Below, one piece after another: positions 1 to 10,305 of a stretch of DNA of 64,000 nucleotides. Under the pieces are notes generated by a model that did not search any database, was not told where the DNA came from, and saw nothing but the letters and a program-made list of their open reading frames with translations. The stretch's first letter is position 1. Every line of letters starts with the position of its first letter. Source of the stretch: Yamagishiella unicocca (lineage: Eukaryota > Chlorophyta > Chlorophyceae > Chlamydomonadales > Volvocaceae); the NCBI GenBank assembly GCA_003116995.1, contig BDSL01000181.1, positions 37,309 through 101,308 on the forward strand, given 5' to 3'. The position numbers and the translations under genes were made by a program.

Positions 1-796
1 GCACAAACTCCTCGTACGTCCGCTCGTACTTGCAGGGCTTGCTGGGCGCCTGCTGGTGCTGGTGCTGCGACGACGATGGCGGCGGCGGCGTCAGGGCCGA
101 GGCCAGCGTGAACGGCTGAGGGGTGCCGCCGTCGGCGTCACGTGCGGCTGCCGTACCGTCGCCGGCGGCGCCAGCGTCCCCGTCGGGGCGCAGCTCCGGC
201 GGCGGCGTCGGCGGAGCGGGCGGATCTATATCCAATCCAGCAACCCGCGCCATTTCCCGGCAGATCCGCCGGTAGCGCTCGTTGGAGGGACCGGCACCCG
301 AGCCAGCTGGGATGGCGGGGCTGGCGCCGCCGGGACCGCGCCCCCGGCCCCGGCCGCGGCCTCTGCCCCGCCCCCGGCCCCGGCCGCCTGTGTCGCCGCC
401 GGTGCCCGGCGCGAAGCTCACACCAGCCCCGCTGGTTCGACCGCCGCGCACGCCGGCGCCGCCGCGGCCGCCGCGGGTTGCAGCGGCTGCTGCGCCGCCC
501 TTGCGGCCCTTGCGGCCGCCCCCATAGTCCTCGTCGTCCTCGTCGTCGCTGTCGCCGCTGTCCGGCTCCTCCTCCTCGTACTCCGGCGCCCCGCCGCCGC
601 CGCCACCGCTGGTTGGTGCGACGACCGCTATAGGCGCATGCCCGGCGCTGTCGTCATCACTGCTAGCGGCGGCGGCGGCATCAAAGTCCTCGTCCGAATC
701 GGATACAAGGTCGCCGTCCTGCAGCTCGCCCTCTTCACCCAGCAGCTCCGAATCCAGCTCGTCCGCATCTCCCCCGCGGCTGCCGCCCCCACGCAT
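1..796 (-). CDS. Acidic RG-repeat protein, N-terminal 265 residues (partial, runs off window)
   Basis: Seen: an open frame of 265 codons on the minus strand, from an ATG at 796-794 to the window edge. It is preceded by an in-frame TAG about 20 codons upstream, so this ATG is the first available start; its context GCTGCC-ATG-CG suits green-algal genes. The protein starts MRGGGSRGGDADELDSELL, then has Asp/Glu/Ser-rich stretches (about residues 10-50 and 70-90), a basic RKGRKGG, an RGG/RG tract (about 105-155, eight or so consecutive RG pairs), a short ordered-looking piece NERYRRICREMARVAGLDID (about 172-191), a Pro/Ala linker, a His/Gln run and CKYERTYEEFV at the edge. RG and acidic tracts are common in nuclear RNA- or chromatin-binding proteins, but no catalytic domain is reached here, so I assign no function. 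It is divergent from the BTB gene. Plus-strand open frames over the same bases (56-1108, 142-633) are shadows with Arg/Ala/Pro composition. Confidence 0.72.
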   Translation of the reverse strand, partial: MRGGGSRGGDADELDSELLGEEGELQDGDLVSDSDEDFDAAAAASSDDDSAGHAPIAVVAPTSGGGGGGAPEYEEEEPDSGDSDDEDDEDYGGGRKGRKGGAAAAATRGGRGGAGVRGGRTSGAGVSFAPGTGGDTGGRGRGRGRGRGRGRGRGPGGASPAIPAGSGAGPSNERYRRICREMARVAGLDIDPPAPPTPPPELRPDGDAGAAGDGTAAARDADGGTPQPFTLASALTPPPPSSSQHQHQQAPSKPCKYERTYEEFV

Positions 797-1859
797 GGCA
801 GCTGTCGGAAGCTGCGGCGCTGGGGGTGGCAGTCCAGTTGGTGGCCCGCTGCCCTATCGGGCTCAACGGGCCGCAAGGACGACAGCTGCCACACACGTGC
901 TTGGTACGTGGTTGCCCTGACTCAGGGCTGGACGGAGTATGCTGCTGCTGGCTTTACTGCAGCCGCCGCGGTCGCACTACGTTGCTCCTGGCGTTCATGG
1001 CGGGGGGTGAGGAGCAGCAGCACACGTGGTGGCGGAGGCAGGCACGCAGGTGGGCTTGCGACGGTGTGGCACGAGGGGATTCGGTCGGGTCCTAGCGCGG
1101 TTCCCTAAGACGCTCATCGGGACAGCTGGGAGAGCGCACGCACGTTTCTTGCATGGCGCTGGATGATCACACGCGGACGCACGGCCACACACGTAATCAG
1201 GAATTGAACAAGACGACTTGCTAATGCACACTTTTCGCCATGAGAATCGCAGCCAGCAGGCATGACAGGGTCGCCGCAACCTTGGCGGGGTACACCATGG
1301 TCACAGTGGTTTGCGCTGCCCGGCCTCACCAATTACAAACGGCCTACAGAGCGTTTATTCCAGCGTTATTTCAGATCACCAGCATATCAGATACTCGGAG
1401 AGTCCATGAGGCTGTTTGGCGCCGGCAAGATTGTCTCAAGAAAGCTTACGATACAAGCGCCTTTGGTGTTGTTGGATTACTTAGCAAAGCATAAGAGACT
1501 CTCATGTGTATGGTATATATTAAGCGCACTGTAAAAGGGGTCAAGCTGACAGTGGGAAACGCTAAACCGCAGGAGCTGGCCTTAATCAACGTTCTGCCCC
1601 GCTATCAGCCTCCGCACAACCACATAATCTAAATCATGCCACCCTTCTTTCCCATGTCGGCAGACATCGCGTTCGTCCCATAACGCCGTACAAATGAGGA
1701 TTCTCTGTGCGTCACGCTGGTCGCCATCCTTGCCCAAGCAGTAAACCTTCTCACGCAGAATGGATGTAAGGTTTTGTCTTTCGATGCCATGAAGTGGCAA
1801 TGAGAACGCACCCTTGAGACTGGCAACGGCCGGCAGGCTCCGTAGGGCCGCTAGTCGAT
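797..1859. promoter_or_regulatory. Divergent intergenic region between the RG-repeat gene and the BTB-BACK gene
   Basis: About 1.06 kb between the two start codons, presumably holding both promoters and 5' UTRs. A TATA-like stretch TATATATTAA lies at 1514-1523, about 340 bp before the BTB start codon. GC content drops visibly from about 1,200 to 1,800 compared with the flanks. No other supported gene; small open frames here lack any recognisable content. Confidence 0.4.
1514..1523 (+). promoter_or_regulatory. TATA-like element upstream of the BTB-BACK gene
   Basis: TATATATTAA in an AT-richer pocket, about 340 bp before the start codon at 1860. Position relative to a transcription start is unknown, so this is only a candidate. 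Confidence 0.25.
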
Positions 1860-4800
1860 ATGCCCTTTCCAAATTCTCCAAGCAGTCGCCTGCTGAGTCA
1901 GGCATCAGGCGACGAGCCCACTGCCAGGGCCCGACCAGCACGCACCAAGCGCTATGGCGGGAAGTTTGCGTCGGGGTTCTTGGAGTTCTACAAGCAGTCT
2001 GAGATGACGGACTGCACGGTGAGCGCACCGCGTTGCGCCTCGCTCGCACGACACGCCCCGACCCGCCTTCGCCCCGCGTTCCGTTCGGACGACCCGTCCG
2101 TCCCGCAACAGTCCGCAGTCCTCGCTGCCAAGTGCCACCGCTTGGCCCTGACATCGTTGGAATCCCCGACTTGTAACACGCTCTGCTATTAACGACCAGA
2201 GTCGCTGTCCCGAAGCAGAGCTATGCGCTCGCCGCTCGCACCTCCTCACCCGCCGCGATACTGTCCGCTCCCCTCCGCCGCCTCGGCCCCCCCTTTCCTT
2301 CCGCCTTACAGGTCGTGGGTCCTGATGGCCGCGAGTATCGCCTACACGGACTGCTGCTGGCCTACCACAGTAAGTGCCCACCGGGGGGCGGTGGCCTTAG
2401 CAACAGCACCACCGCTGCAGTCGCAGCAGTAGCCACAGCAACAGGGTCAGTCACGACAGCAGCACAGGCAGCAACATCAGGAAGCAGCAACCGCATGCCA
2501 TTCCGTTGCTTCCGGGCGCCTTACCCAGATGGCTACAGATCGCGTTACCGCGGACGGGCCAGCGGCTGGGCTCAAGGGGGCCCGGCGGCAGCGTCCCCGC
2601 TAACGAGGCCTTGTGCTCGGGCCCATGCTGTCCGCGGCGGCGGCGGTGGCGGCTCCGGGCACCCGTGGCTAGGGTCCGCGCTGTCAGTCAGTGCTCCGCC
2701 ACGGAGGGCACTTCAGGAGGGGAGGGAAGGGGAGGAGGCGCGGCAGGCTGAGCGGGCCGCGAGTGAGGGCAGCCAAAATGGGTCGAGAGGAAAAAAACAA
2801 AATGGGGTTGTCCGGACGCGGAGGGCGGGCCCTATGGCTGCGAGAGGACAGGGGACCAGGGTAGTCATGCCTTCGGCTGTGGAAGTCGTGAAGCCGCGGC
2901 GCGGAGGCGGAATTGATGTATGGCTGCGCCACAGGCTAGGGGAGTCGTTTGAAGCCGCGGGGCCGGACGATGACGACGCGACAGTCGCCGAGCGTGCGTG
3001 TGGCGGTCAGACGGCGGTCCGAGGCGGCAGTCCACTAGTTGTGCTGTCCCCCCTTTCGAGTAACCGGGTCTACTTTGCACTTTCTGCCCCCTTGCCGCCG
3101 CCGCCGATTTCGCTTAGCCGCCGAAGTTCGACATACGGCCTCCATCTTTTCCTCACCCAAGTCCTCCAGCATGCATCTCGAAACGTCTAAACGGCTTTTC
3201 TCGCATCCACGGGTCTTCCTCGCAACCTCCAGCCGCCGCGGCCGCACTTGGTCGCTGTGTACCAGTCCAGTCCGCACACTGCGTTGCCGCTCCCGCCCGC
3301 CGTGCGGCCCGGCCCTCCACGCCTGCTTTGGCTGGCCACCCAGCCCACTTGGCCCAGCGCTGCCGGTGCCCAGTGGCGGGCCAGCGACGACGCAACCCAG
3401 CTGGGGCTGACGCTTCGCCGGCGGCGGTTCCTCCTCCGGTGCTCCGATACCATAGCGTCGTGCCGCCACGAACACTCGTTCCAACCCCATTCGGTGGTGG
3501 TTGCGCGCAGGCGAGTTCTTCCGGCGGGCTCTGGCGTCGGAGTTCAAGGAGGGGCAGGCAAGGAGGATAGCGCTGCGGTTCGAGGACGCGGGGGATGCCT
3601 GGCCGCTGCTCATCGAGTACTTTTACACGGAGGTGAGCTCCAGGGGAGGTGCGCTCCAGGGGAGATGCGCTCCCGGGAGGCGAGGGTGGAAGTGTGGACG
3701 GGTTGTGGTGTGTACTTGGGATGGGAAGGGGGTCTCGGATCCAAGGGGCTTGGGTCACCATATGCATTAGGCAGCAGGCCCTTCCAGTCGCGCTCCATAG
3801 ACGCGCCCGGGCAGTAGTAACCGTTACAGTGGGCCCCAGACCAGAAGGTAGAGCCATCAGGCGCATCGCCCGACACGCGCCCAGGTACTACATCGGGGTC
3901 CCGCCTAGCCGTCCCTCGCTACCCCCGCCCGGCCCCTGCCCCCCAAACCCCACAACCGCCCCCGCCCACCCACCCCCTTCACTCGCAGGAAATCACCCTC
4001 ACGGACAGCAACGTGCTGGCGCTCTTCGCCGCCTCCCGTGAGCTACTCATCCCGGCCATCCAGGTAACGACATTGTCGTACCGCACGCGAGCGACGTGCG
4101 GGCCCCTCCCACCCCCTCCACTCCCTCGAGCCCATCCGACAACCTCTTAAATGCTCATTTCCACCAGCGTCTCTCACTCTGCCTTTCAGGCGTCCCCACA
4201 CCCGCTCCATCATTTCTGGCCGTGTGTCGCCGCCCCTCAACACGCGGCCCCCCGCCCCTCAACCAAGTTCTCCAGCATGCATCTCGAAACGTCTGTCTTC
4301 AACGATTTTTCTTCCGTTCACGGGTTTTCCTCGCTCCCACCCCGCCAGGACTTTTGCGCCGACTTCGCTCAGAGCTCTCTGGAGGCGTCAAACGCGATCC
4401 AGTTCCTGTCCCAGGCCGTGCAGTACAACTGCGACCAGTTCCGGGCCAGCTGCGTGACGCTTGTGGCGCAGTCCTTCAACACGTGCTGCTTCAAATCCAC
4501 GGACGGGCTGCCAGTGGAGGTGGGCGGGGTGGCGCTCAGGGGGTTGGCGAGAAGACCCGGTTACGCGACATAGGAAGCGGAGGGGTGTTGCAAGGAGGGC
4601 CCATGTACGGAAGAGAAGGCGGAGGGGTGTGAGGTGCGCAAGCCGAGGAGCGTGTTGGGAGGAGGTAACGAGCAAAGGGATGGGGTCAGGATGTGGTTGC
4701 GCAATGCGTTGAAGGTTTCAGAGGCTGTTCGCCGGAAGGGCTGCAGAAAGTGGTGTTTGTTGGCCCTGACTGCTGGCCCAAGCCACCCCCAAGCTGGGTT

Positions 4801-7621
4801 TAGAGCCCAGTCCAGCCCAGACATTCGCAGCCCAGGCCGGATTCGCTAACACCAAGCGCGGCAAGACCCAACGGACCGAAATCACAAACCTCACCCCAAC
4901 CCCAATCGGACTTTCCCATGTCCCTCCCCCTCGCCTCCCCCAGGTCATGCTCGAAATCCTGGAGCACCCGCAGCTGTACGTCCAAACGGAAGAGCAGGTG
5001 GGGGCGCGGGGCGGACCAGGATTGGGGTGCAGGACGCGGGAGGCTACGGCGCATCCGAAAGGGGGTAGGGGGGCATCAGTACTTTAGTAGGCCGCCGCTG
5101 GAACGCCCCCACCCCGGCACACCTCGCGTTCGGTCCCTCATGGCCTGTCTCAACGACGTCAGCGATCCCGCCCACCCCAACCCTGCCGCCGCTCCAATGC
5201 GGCGACCACCAGCTTGACGTCAGCAGGCATCTTGCCAGCGGGGTCCGGGTTCGCCAGTGGAAACCCGCGGGACGTTCCTCCTCCTCTGTCCGTTCACCGT
5301 TTAACACACACACACACACACCCTGCGCTCACGCCACAGGTGCTCCTGTTCGTGCTCAACTACGTACGGCGACACGAGGTGGACGACGCCACCGTACGCG
5401 CCCTCTTCACCACTGTACGACTGCCCTTCCTGTCCAACGAGCGCCTCGCATCGCTGGCTATGGGGGGCCCAGACCGGGCGTCCGGCGGTTCCGGAGCTGG
5501 CGGGGGCGGGGGCTCCTCCTCCTCCTCCCTCCTGCAGGGCCTCCCCAGGCTTCCCAAAGAGATGCTCCTGGGCGCCATGGCACAGCGCTTGCACCTGTTG
5601 GATCATCCGGAGCGGCTGCTGGCGGCGGCAGGAGGCGGCGGCGACGGACGCAGCTTTACGGTGCCTAGCGACTCGAGCGGCGACGGTGGAGGCGGTGGCG
5701 GATGCAGCAGCAGCGGCGACGGCGGCAGCGGGCCTGGGCGGCTGCTGGGGACGTTGGCGTCGATGGGGGCGGCGGTGGTGGTGCCGCGGAAGACGTACTG
5801 CTGCTCGATAGAGTACGGGTTGCCAGGGGGCAGCGAGTACGTGTCGATACCCATGGAGGCAGTGTGGGAGGACTTGGCGGCAAGCCTGACTGTGAGGGTG
5901 TCGGGTGAGGCCGGGGGAGGAGGGCGGGGGGAAGGGGAGCAAGGGGAATAGGGAGGGGGGGAAAGGCGAGGGGGACGGAAGGGGAGGGGGGGGGTCAAGG
6001 GGCCATGATGACGCCAGAGGACGGGTGGATGGTAGAGGGGAGCTTGCGGACTGGCAAATGTTTAAAAGACGTGCAAAGGCGGAGAACTCACCACAGGTGA
6101 ATGGGTAATAACACGGGTCGAGGCCGAGGCCGCCTTCCCCGTCCCTTCCTCTGACACCCCGCTCCGAAACCCTCCCTCCCCACCCAGGGGATACCGTGGA
6201 GGGCGACCCCGACTCCATCCTCCGCACGCTGGATGACGTCGGCTCATGGTTCACGGTGACGGGGGACGACCCGGCGCGGCCGGTGTGGGTGGAGGTGGTG
6301 TTCCCGCCGCACATGCGGGTGGTGGAGCTGACCAAATACACCTTCTCGCACGGCATGAACATGATCGCTCACATGTTCCCGTACGGCATCAGCGACTCGT
6401 CGTGGTTCCAGATGAAGGTACGACAGGGCGAACAGCCCTCCTAAAACCCTGTCTGCGTCCCACGATGAGGGCTGGTAGTGGGGGCTGTAGGTGGCGGGGG
6501 GAGGGTAATGGTCACGCGGGGGTTTGGGGTTTCGGGGGTAAGGGTTTGGGATGTCCATTATTTAAAGGAGGGGCGGGCAGCACGCATCGAAAGGGTCTCC
6601 TTTCCTGCGTCCTGCCCCTGTCGTTCTGTCCTTGTCCTCCTCAGGAGCCATACTGATCCCCGAATCACAGTGCACCAGCCCGCCTCGACTCCCCCCAAAC
6701 CGCCTCACCGCCCTCCCCCCCCCCCAGGGTATGGCCACTCAGGTCAGCCCCCGCGAGGAAGAGGCCTTCACGCCCCTGCGTACCCAGGACAGCTGCCAGC
6801 AGCACACGGAGTTCGTGGTGACGGTGGACCCCAGCTGCGCCAAGCAGGTGGTGTGGCGCCACCTGCGGATCGTGGCGGGGGAGGACAACGCGCAGCAGGT
6901 GAAGGGGCGGGAGGGGGGGGCAGGGAGTACGAGAAGACCCGGTTACACGGGGCAGGGGGGAGGGCGGGGCCTTGCGAGAGGGCGAGTTGCGGCAGGTGAG
7001 GTGGTGGGAGGGTGGGCCGGGGGCTGTTGGGGCGTGTGAGGGGGGGCCCCTCCGGTGAGGGCGTTCCGCAGCAGGGTGGGGCATCCAGGGGTGGGGGAAT
7101 GTGTGTATGTGTGTTTTTTAAAAATGTGTGTGTGTGTGTGTGTGTGTTTTATAATGTGTGTGTGTGTGTGTGTGTTTCTGGCAACGCGCCCGCATGGCCC
7201 CGATTGCTGCGGCACTCCCCTCCCTCCACCCAACTATCCAACCACCTTGCTAGGCAGGGCAGATTAACCATCCAACCACTCCTGAGGGATCTCCTCGCGT
7301 ACGTAGCGCGTACACCGCTCTCCTACGGCACTCGTCGCTTGAACTCTTCCCCCCCGCTTGCGCCCCGCGCCACGCCCCCCGGCCTTCAACCCCGGCCCCC
7401 CCCCCACCATACGCACGCACACACACACTACACACACACATCCGCAGGTGCGCCTCAGCATCCGCAAGCTCAAGCTGTTTGGTCGCGTGGAGGTAAGCCT
7501 GCTGCGCGAGCCTGAGGGGCGCGACGTGGTGGCGGCGTGGCGGCGGCGCAAGGAGGCGGCGGGCAGCCGACAGTACACCATGCTGCGAGGGGTGTCCGCC
7601 AAGCGCCTCGACCACTACTGA
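1860..7621 (+). CDS. BTB-BACK domain protein with C-terminal discoidin (F5/8C)-like region, ten exons, 592 aa
   Basis: Exons by eye: 1860-2018, 2312-2369, 3511-3632, 3989-4063, 4349-4519, 4944-4997, 5340-5904, 6188-6417, 6728-6898, 7448-7621. Every intron is GT-AG, phases close at each junction, and the frame ends at TGA 7619-7621. The ATG at 1860 is the first after an in-frame TGA 15 codons upstream. Residues about 47-138 form a BTB/POZ fold: MTDCTVVGPDG, then HGLLLAYHSEFFRRAL (the helix that in the family reads LAARSxYFxxL), closing with LFAASRELLIPAIQ. Residues about 139-252 are a BACK domain (NAIQFLSQAVQYNCDQFRAS; VLLFVLNYVRRHEVDD). After two Gly/Ser-rich linkers (about 253-275 and 311-345) comes a beta-rich region with SWFTVTG, WRHLRIVAG and LSIRKLKLFGRVEV, resembling the F5/8C domain that follows BTB-BACK in BTBD9-like proteins. 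BTB-BACK proteins usually bring substrates to Cullin-3 ubiquitin ligases; that role is inferred. Exon structure is unconfirmed by transcripts. Confidence 0.85.
3159..3223 (+). repeat. Dispersed short repeat, copy 1 (in intron 2 of the BTB gene)
   Basis: About 65 bp beginning CAAGTCCTCCAGCATGCATC and ending CCACGGGTCTTCCTCGC. The first 28 bases match copy 2 at 4264-4334 with one mismatch, and the ends also match. The last 21 bases (3202-3222) are the exact reverse complement of 7917-7937. Confidence 0.7.
3634..3682 (+). repeat. Short tandem repeat in intron 3 (about 17 bp unit, three copies)
   Basis: Units of the type GCGCTCCAGGGGAGAT repeat three times with small changes directly after the donor of exon 3. 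Confidence 0.6.
4264..4334 (+). repeat. Dispersed short repeat, copy 2 (in intron 4, just before the acceptor)
   Basis: About 71 bp, beginning CAAGTTCTCCAGCATGCATC and ending TTCACGGGTTTTCCTCGC, 14 bases before the splice acceptor at 4348. The middle part differs from copy 1 in length and sequence, while both ends are kept. Confidence 0.7.
4547..4567 (-). repeat. Dispersed repeat end motif, copy 3 (start of intron 5)
   Basis: CGAGAAGACCCGGTTAC (4548-4564) is identical to 6930-6946. Its reverse complement resembles the end motif of copies 1 and 2 (CACGGGTCTTCCTCG type). It lies 28 bp after the donor of exon 5. Confidence 0.5.
5303..5321 (+). repeat. CA microsatellite in intron 6
   Basis: An uninterrupted (CA)n run about 20 bp upstream of the acceptor at 5339. 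Such runs in place of a polypyrimidine tract are common near acceptors in this kind of genome. Confidence 0.9.
6930..6950 (-). repeat. Dispersed repeat end motif, copy 4 (start of intron 9)
   Basis: Shares the 17-base string CGAGAAGACCCGGTTAC with copy 3 and again lies about 31 bp after a splice donor (exon 9 ends at 6898). Confidence 0.5.
7100..7176 (+). repeat. GT microsatellite in intron 9
   Basis: Two long (GT)n runs separated by TTTTATAAT, with an imperfect start at 7100-7114 and a T/A-rich break around 7115-7125. On the same intron a (CA)n run follows at 7411-7440, so the transcript could fold GT against CA. Confidence 0.9.
7411..7440 (+). repeat. CA microsatellite in intron 9, next to the acceptor
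   Basis: CACACA runs ending eight bases before exon 10 (acceptor AG at 7446-7447). Complementary to the GT run upstream in the same intron. Confidence 0.85.
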
Positions 7622-7913
7622 CCCTACTTTGCCCTGCCTAGCAACCCGGCCGCTCACGGCCCGATCGAGCCCCTACGCGACGCCTTATCAAGCTCCGAGC
7701 TCCGTCGCCCAGCCAAAGGCCCTGCATAGGTTGCGGGCTGCACGCCTGCCACCAGTCTCCAGCCGCCGGTGCCCAGCCAAGCGCCTGCATAGGTTGAGTG
7801 GGGCCGCGTAGTGCTGGGAGTGGCTGTTGCCCTTCGTCGGGCCTTTCTGGAACAGGGGACCTGGGGGCGGGCCGCAGCCTCCAACGGGGGGTTGCCCTGC
7901 GCGCCAAGGGGGG

Positions 7914-7939
7914 TTTCGAGGAAGACCCGTGGATGCGCC
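7914..7939 (-). repeat. Dispersed repeat end motif, copy 5 (downstream of the BTB gene)
   Basis: CGAGGAAGACCCGTGGATGCG at 7917-7937 is the exact inverse of 3202-3222 in intron 2, so the same element end occurs in opposite orientation outside the gene. Confidence 0.6.
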
Positions 7940-7999
7940 AAGGGGGGGGGGGCGCGCGGGGCCACGAGGTGGAGCCGTAGGGAGGGGGGCGTGAAGGGG

Positions 8000-8076
8000 G
8001 AGGAAGAGGAGGAGGAGGAGGAGGAGGAGGAGGAGGGAGAAGAGGAAGAGCATGTGGTAGAGGAGGAGGAAGAGAG
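8000..8076 (+). repeat. Purine-rich GAG/GGA tract
   Basis: Almost pure G/A on the plus strand with about ten consecutive GAG/AGG units at 8004-8036. Low complexity, no coding meaning assigned. Confidence 0.85.
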
Positions 8077-10263
8077 TCGCCTCTTAGGCGGTGGTGCATG
8101 AGTAGTCACTGAGGGGTGCCCGGGGTGGGCGGGGAAGGGCATGTCACGTGGCGTACGGTTGCATCTGCTGGTTGCATCTGCTACTCAAGATCAGGGCCAA
8201 GGCGATGCGGGAGGGAGTTATGGGTAGATGTTACACTCCCGTGTGTTTTTGCTTGACGGCGGCGCCCTTAAACGTGTTAGAGACTTCGTAGAGGCTGCCA
8301 ACTGGCCGCCGGACCTCGGAGGGCAAGGTGGGTGATGGGTCCGGTGAGACGCGGCGCGGCGGCGAACTGCGGCACTGCTGACTTAAGCTATCACGTGTTG
8401 CGCATGGAGCGCGCACGTGGCGATGGAAGCGCCAGCCAACGGCGGTGGCGGCGACGTTGACGGCGACTGTGCCGGCGGTAGCGACGCTGAATGGGGGCCC
8501 GGGTTACGGGCGGCGCGCATGACGTGAGGCACGGCGGCTCGCGCCAGGGGTTGCGGGGGAGGAAGTCCAGCCGCAGAGGGGCGAGAGGGTCTCAGCGGCC
8601 GGGGCGTGGCTTCCGTGGCGACGGGGGCGAGACGGGGGGGGGAAGGGGCTTAGCAGGTAGCCCGCGGCGGGTACCGTGGCAGGAGTTCGGGTCCGCAGGA
8701 CGTGCTTTGTCAAAGTAGGATGCAGTGCGGAGAGCCGCAGCACAGCGCTGTTCGCCGCTCTGGCCCCAGCCGCGGTGCGCGCAGCGAGGGGCGTTCTGTG
8801 GTCGCGAAATATCCGAGTTAGGGATCGATGGGGTAGCGCGGCACTTGGCTCGGCGGCAGCGTTGGGGGCTGGACCGGAAGGGGGGGGGGACCGGGAGGGG
8901 GGAGGAACGGAAGTCGAGTACCCATGACGCGGCAGCACGTCCCTACGCCTGGGGCCGTCGCGTAGGGGGGAGGCGCTTTTCCGTCTCTTAATCCTGCTCC
9001 AGGGATGGGAGCGAGCATCCCAGGTGCCCGTTGCGATGTGCGACGCGTGACGTGTGGGCTACTTGGGGCTTGCACTTACATTTTGCCTTAATCCTGTCAT
9101 AAGTAGAAGAGAGCAATGGATGATCGCGGGCGGGAGACGTGGATCCGGGGTAAGGATGGTGGGTCGTCCGCGAGGCGCTGTCCAAATAGGCGTGCGCTGT
9201 TGGATCTGCCGGCTCCGGAACTCAGGAGACCCGGTGGCTGGCGCTGCCGGATCCGGAACCCAGGGCAGCTTGTAGCTGGATCTGAGGCGAGGCGTGCAGT
9301 CCCCGCAGGCCCGTGCAGTCGCAGCAGCGGGAGGGGAAAAGAAAGCAACGGATGCGAACAGCGCGGTTGGATTTTGTTTGCCCGATGAATGCTTGGTCGT
9401 TTGGGGTAGCCCAGGTGTGTTGAGGAGTGGCCAGGCGGCGCCGAGGTGGAGGCTGTGTGCTGCTGTGCGTGCTTTGAGGAAGATGCTGCTCAGGGCTGCT
9501 GTGGGAGCTGTGCAAAAAAACCTTTTTTAAGGAACACAGGTACACGGTACCCTGGCCTATGACGACCAGGACCCCCGCGGCTAGGGGGGCCACTGGGCGG
9601 GCAGTGTCTGATCGGGGGGACGGAGAGCAGTGGACCGTGCGGCTGCGTGTGCTGCAGCTGCTGAGTCATCTGATGCAGCCATCGCGCTGTTTGCCTGTTC
9701 CTGAAGCTACGGGGATGGTGACAATGGTGGTCGTGGTGGCGATGGTAATGGAGGCGGCGACGCTTGAAACGCGCGCCCTGTGATGCAACTTCCGCGGTCG
9801 GCTAGTCACGACGTAGATGTTATGGATTGGGTGGGCGATGCAGCTTGTCCTGGGTTGTTTGAGCGTCAGCGAACCGGCGTCGTCGTCCCGGTGCTAGCTC
9901 CCTGTATTGCTTCTAGCGAGGTCCTTTTTGAAGCCTGAGACGGGCGTGTGAGATGTTTGCGATGTCTGCAATGGCTGCGCGGTACCCGAATCCTCTCTTC
10001 GTCTGAAGCAAAGCGAAACACAGAGAGCTCCTGAATGTCGGCGTGGCGGCGGGTACTTGTGTCAGGGTGGAAGATCCTATCCATGAAAGGCGATGCTGGT
10101 CGTGTGCTTGTTTGCGACGTCGGTTGCAACCAACAACAGAGGGACCGTTGTGGATTGCGTTCGCCAGTAGCCTGTGGTCCTACGGCGCTGCGAGGCCGCA
10201 TTCATTCCCCTTACCCAAAGCCCCGAGGGCGAACTTTAGTTTTGACGCAGCTGCCTCATCGAT

Positions 10264-10305
10264 CCGTTGGACGTACGGCGTGTCTTTCGCCGTACAGTCC
10301 AACGG
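10264..10305. repeat. Near-perfect inverted repeat (hairpin), 17-bp arms
   Basis: Left arm CCGTTGGACGTACGGCG (10264-10280), loop TGTCTTT, right arm CGCCGTACAGTCCAACGG (10288-10305). The arms pair fully except for one unpaired A at 10296. It is in intergenic DNA on both strands. Confidence 0.85.

Noticed and set aside
56..1108. 350-codon plus-strand open frame
   Set aside because: Shadow of the minus-strand RG-repeat gene; Arg/Ala/Pro/Gly composition typical of GC-rich antisense frames.
3815..3830. GTAACCGTTACAGTG here against GTAACGGTTACAGTG at about 14844
   Set aside because: A single short near-palindromic match without extension on either side; probably chance.
3035..3866. Open frames on both strands in BTB introns 2 and 3
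   Set aside because: They lie in introns between phase-consistent exons, contain the dispersed repeat and no recognisable domain.
5301..6362. 353-codon minus-strand open frame over exons 7-8 of the BTB gene
   Set aside because: Antisense of the Gly/Ser-rich exon; Pro/Ser/His-rich composition, and it spans two GT-AG introns of a well-supported gene.
8504..8938. 144-codon minus-strand frame as a possible small gene
   Set aside because: Low-complexity Pro/Ser/Arg/Ala composition; no start context, splice pattern or family resemblance.
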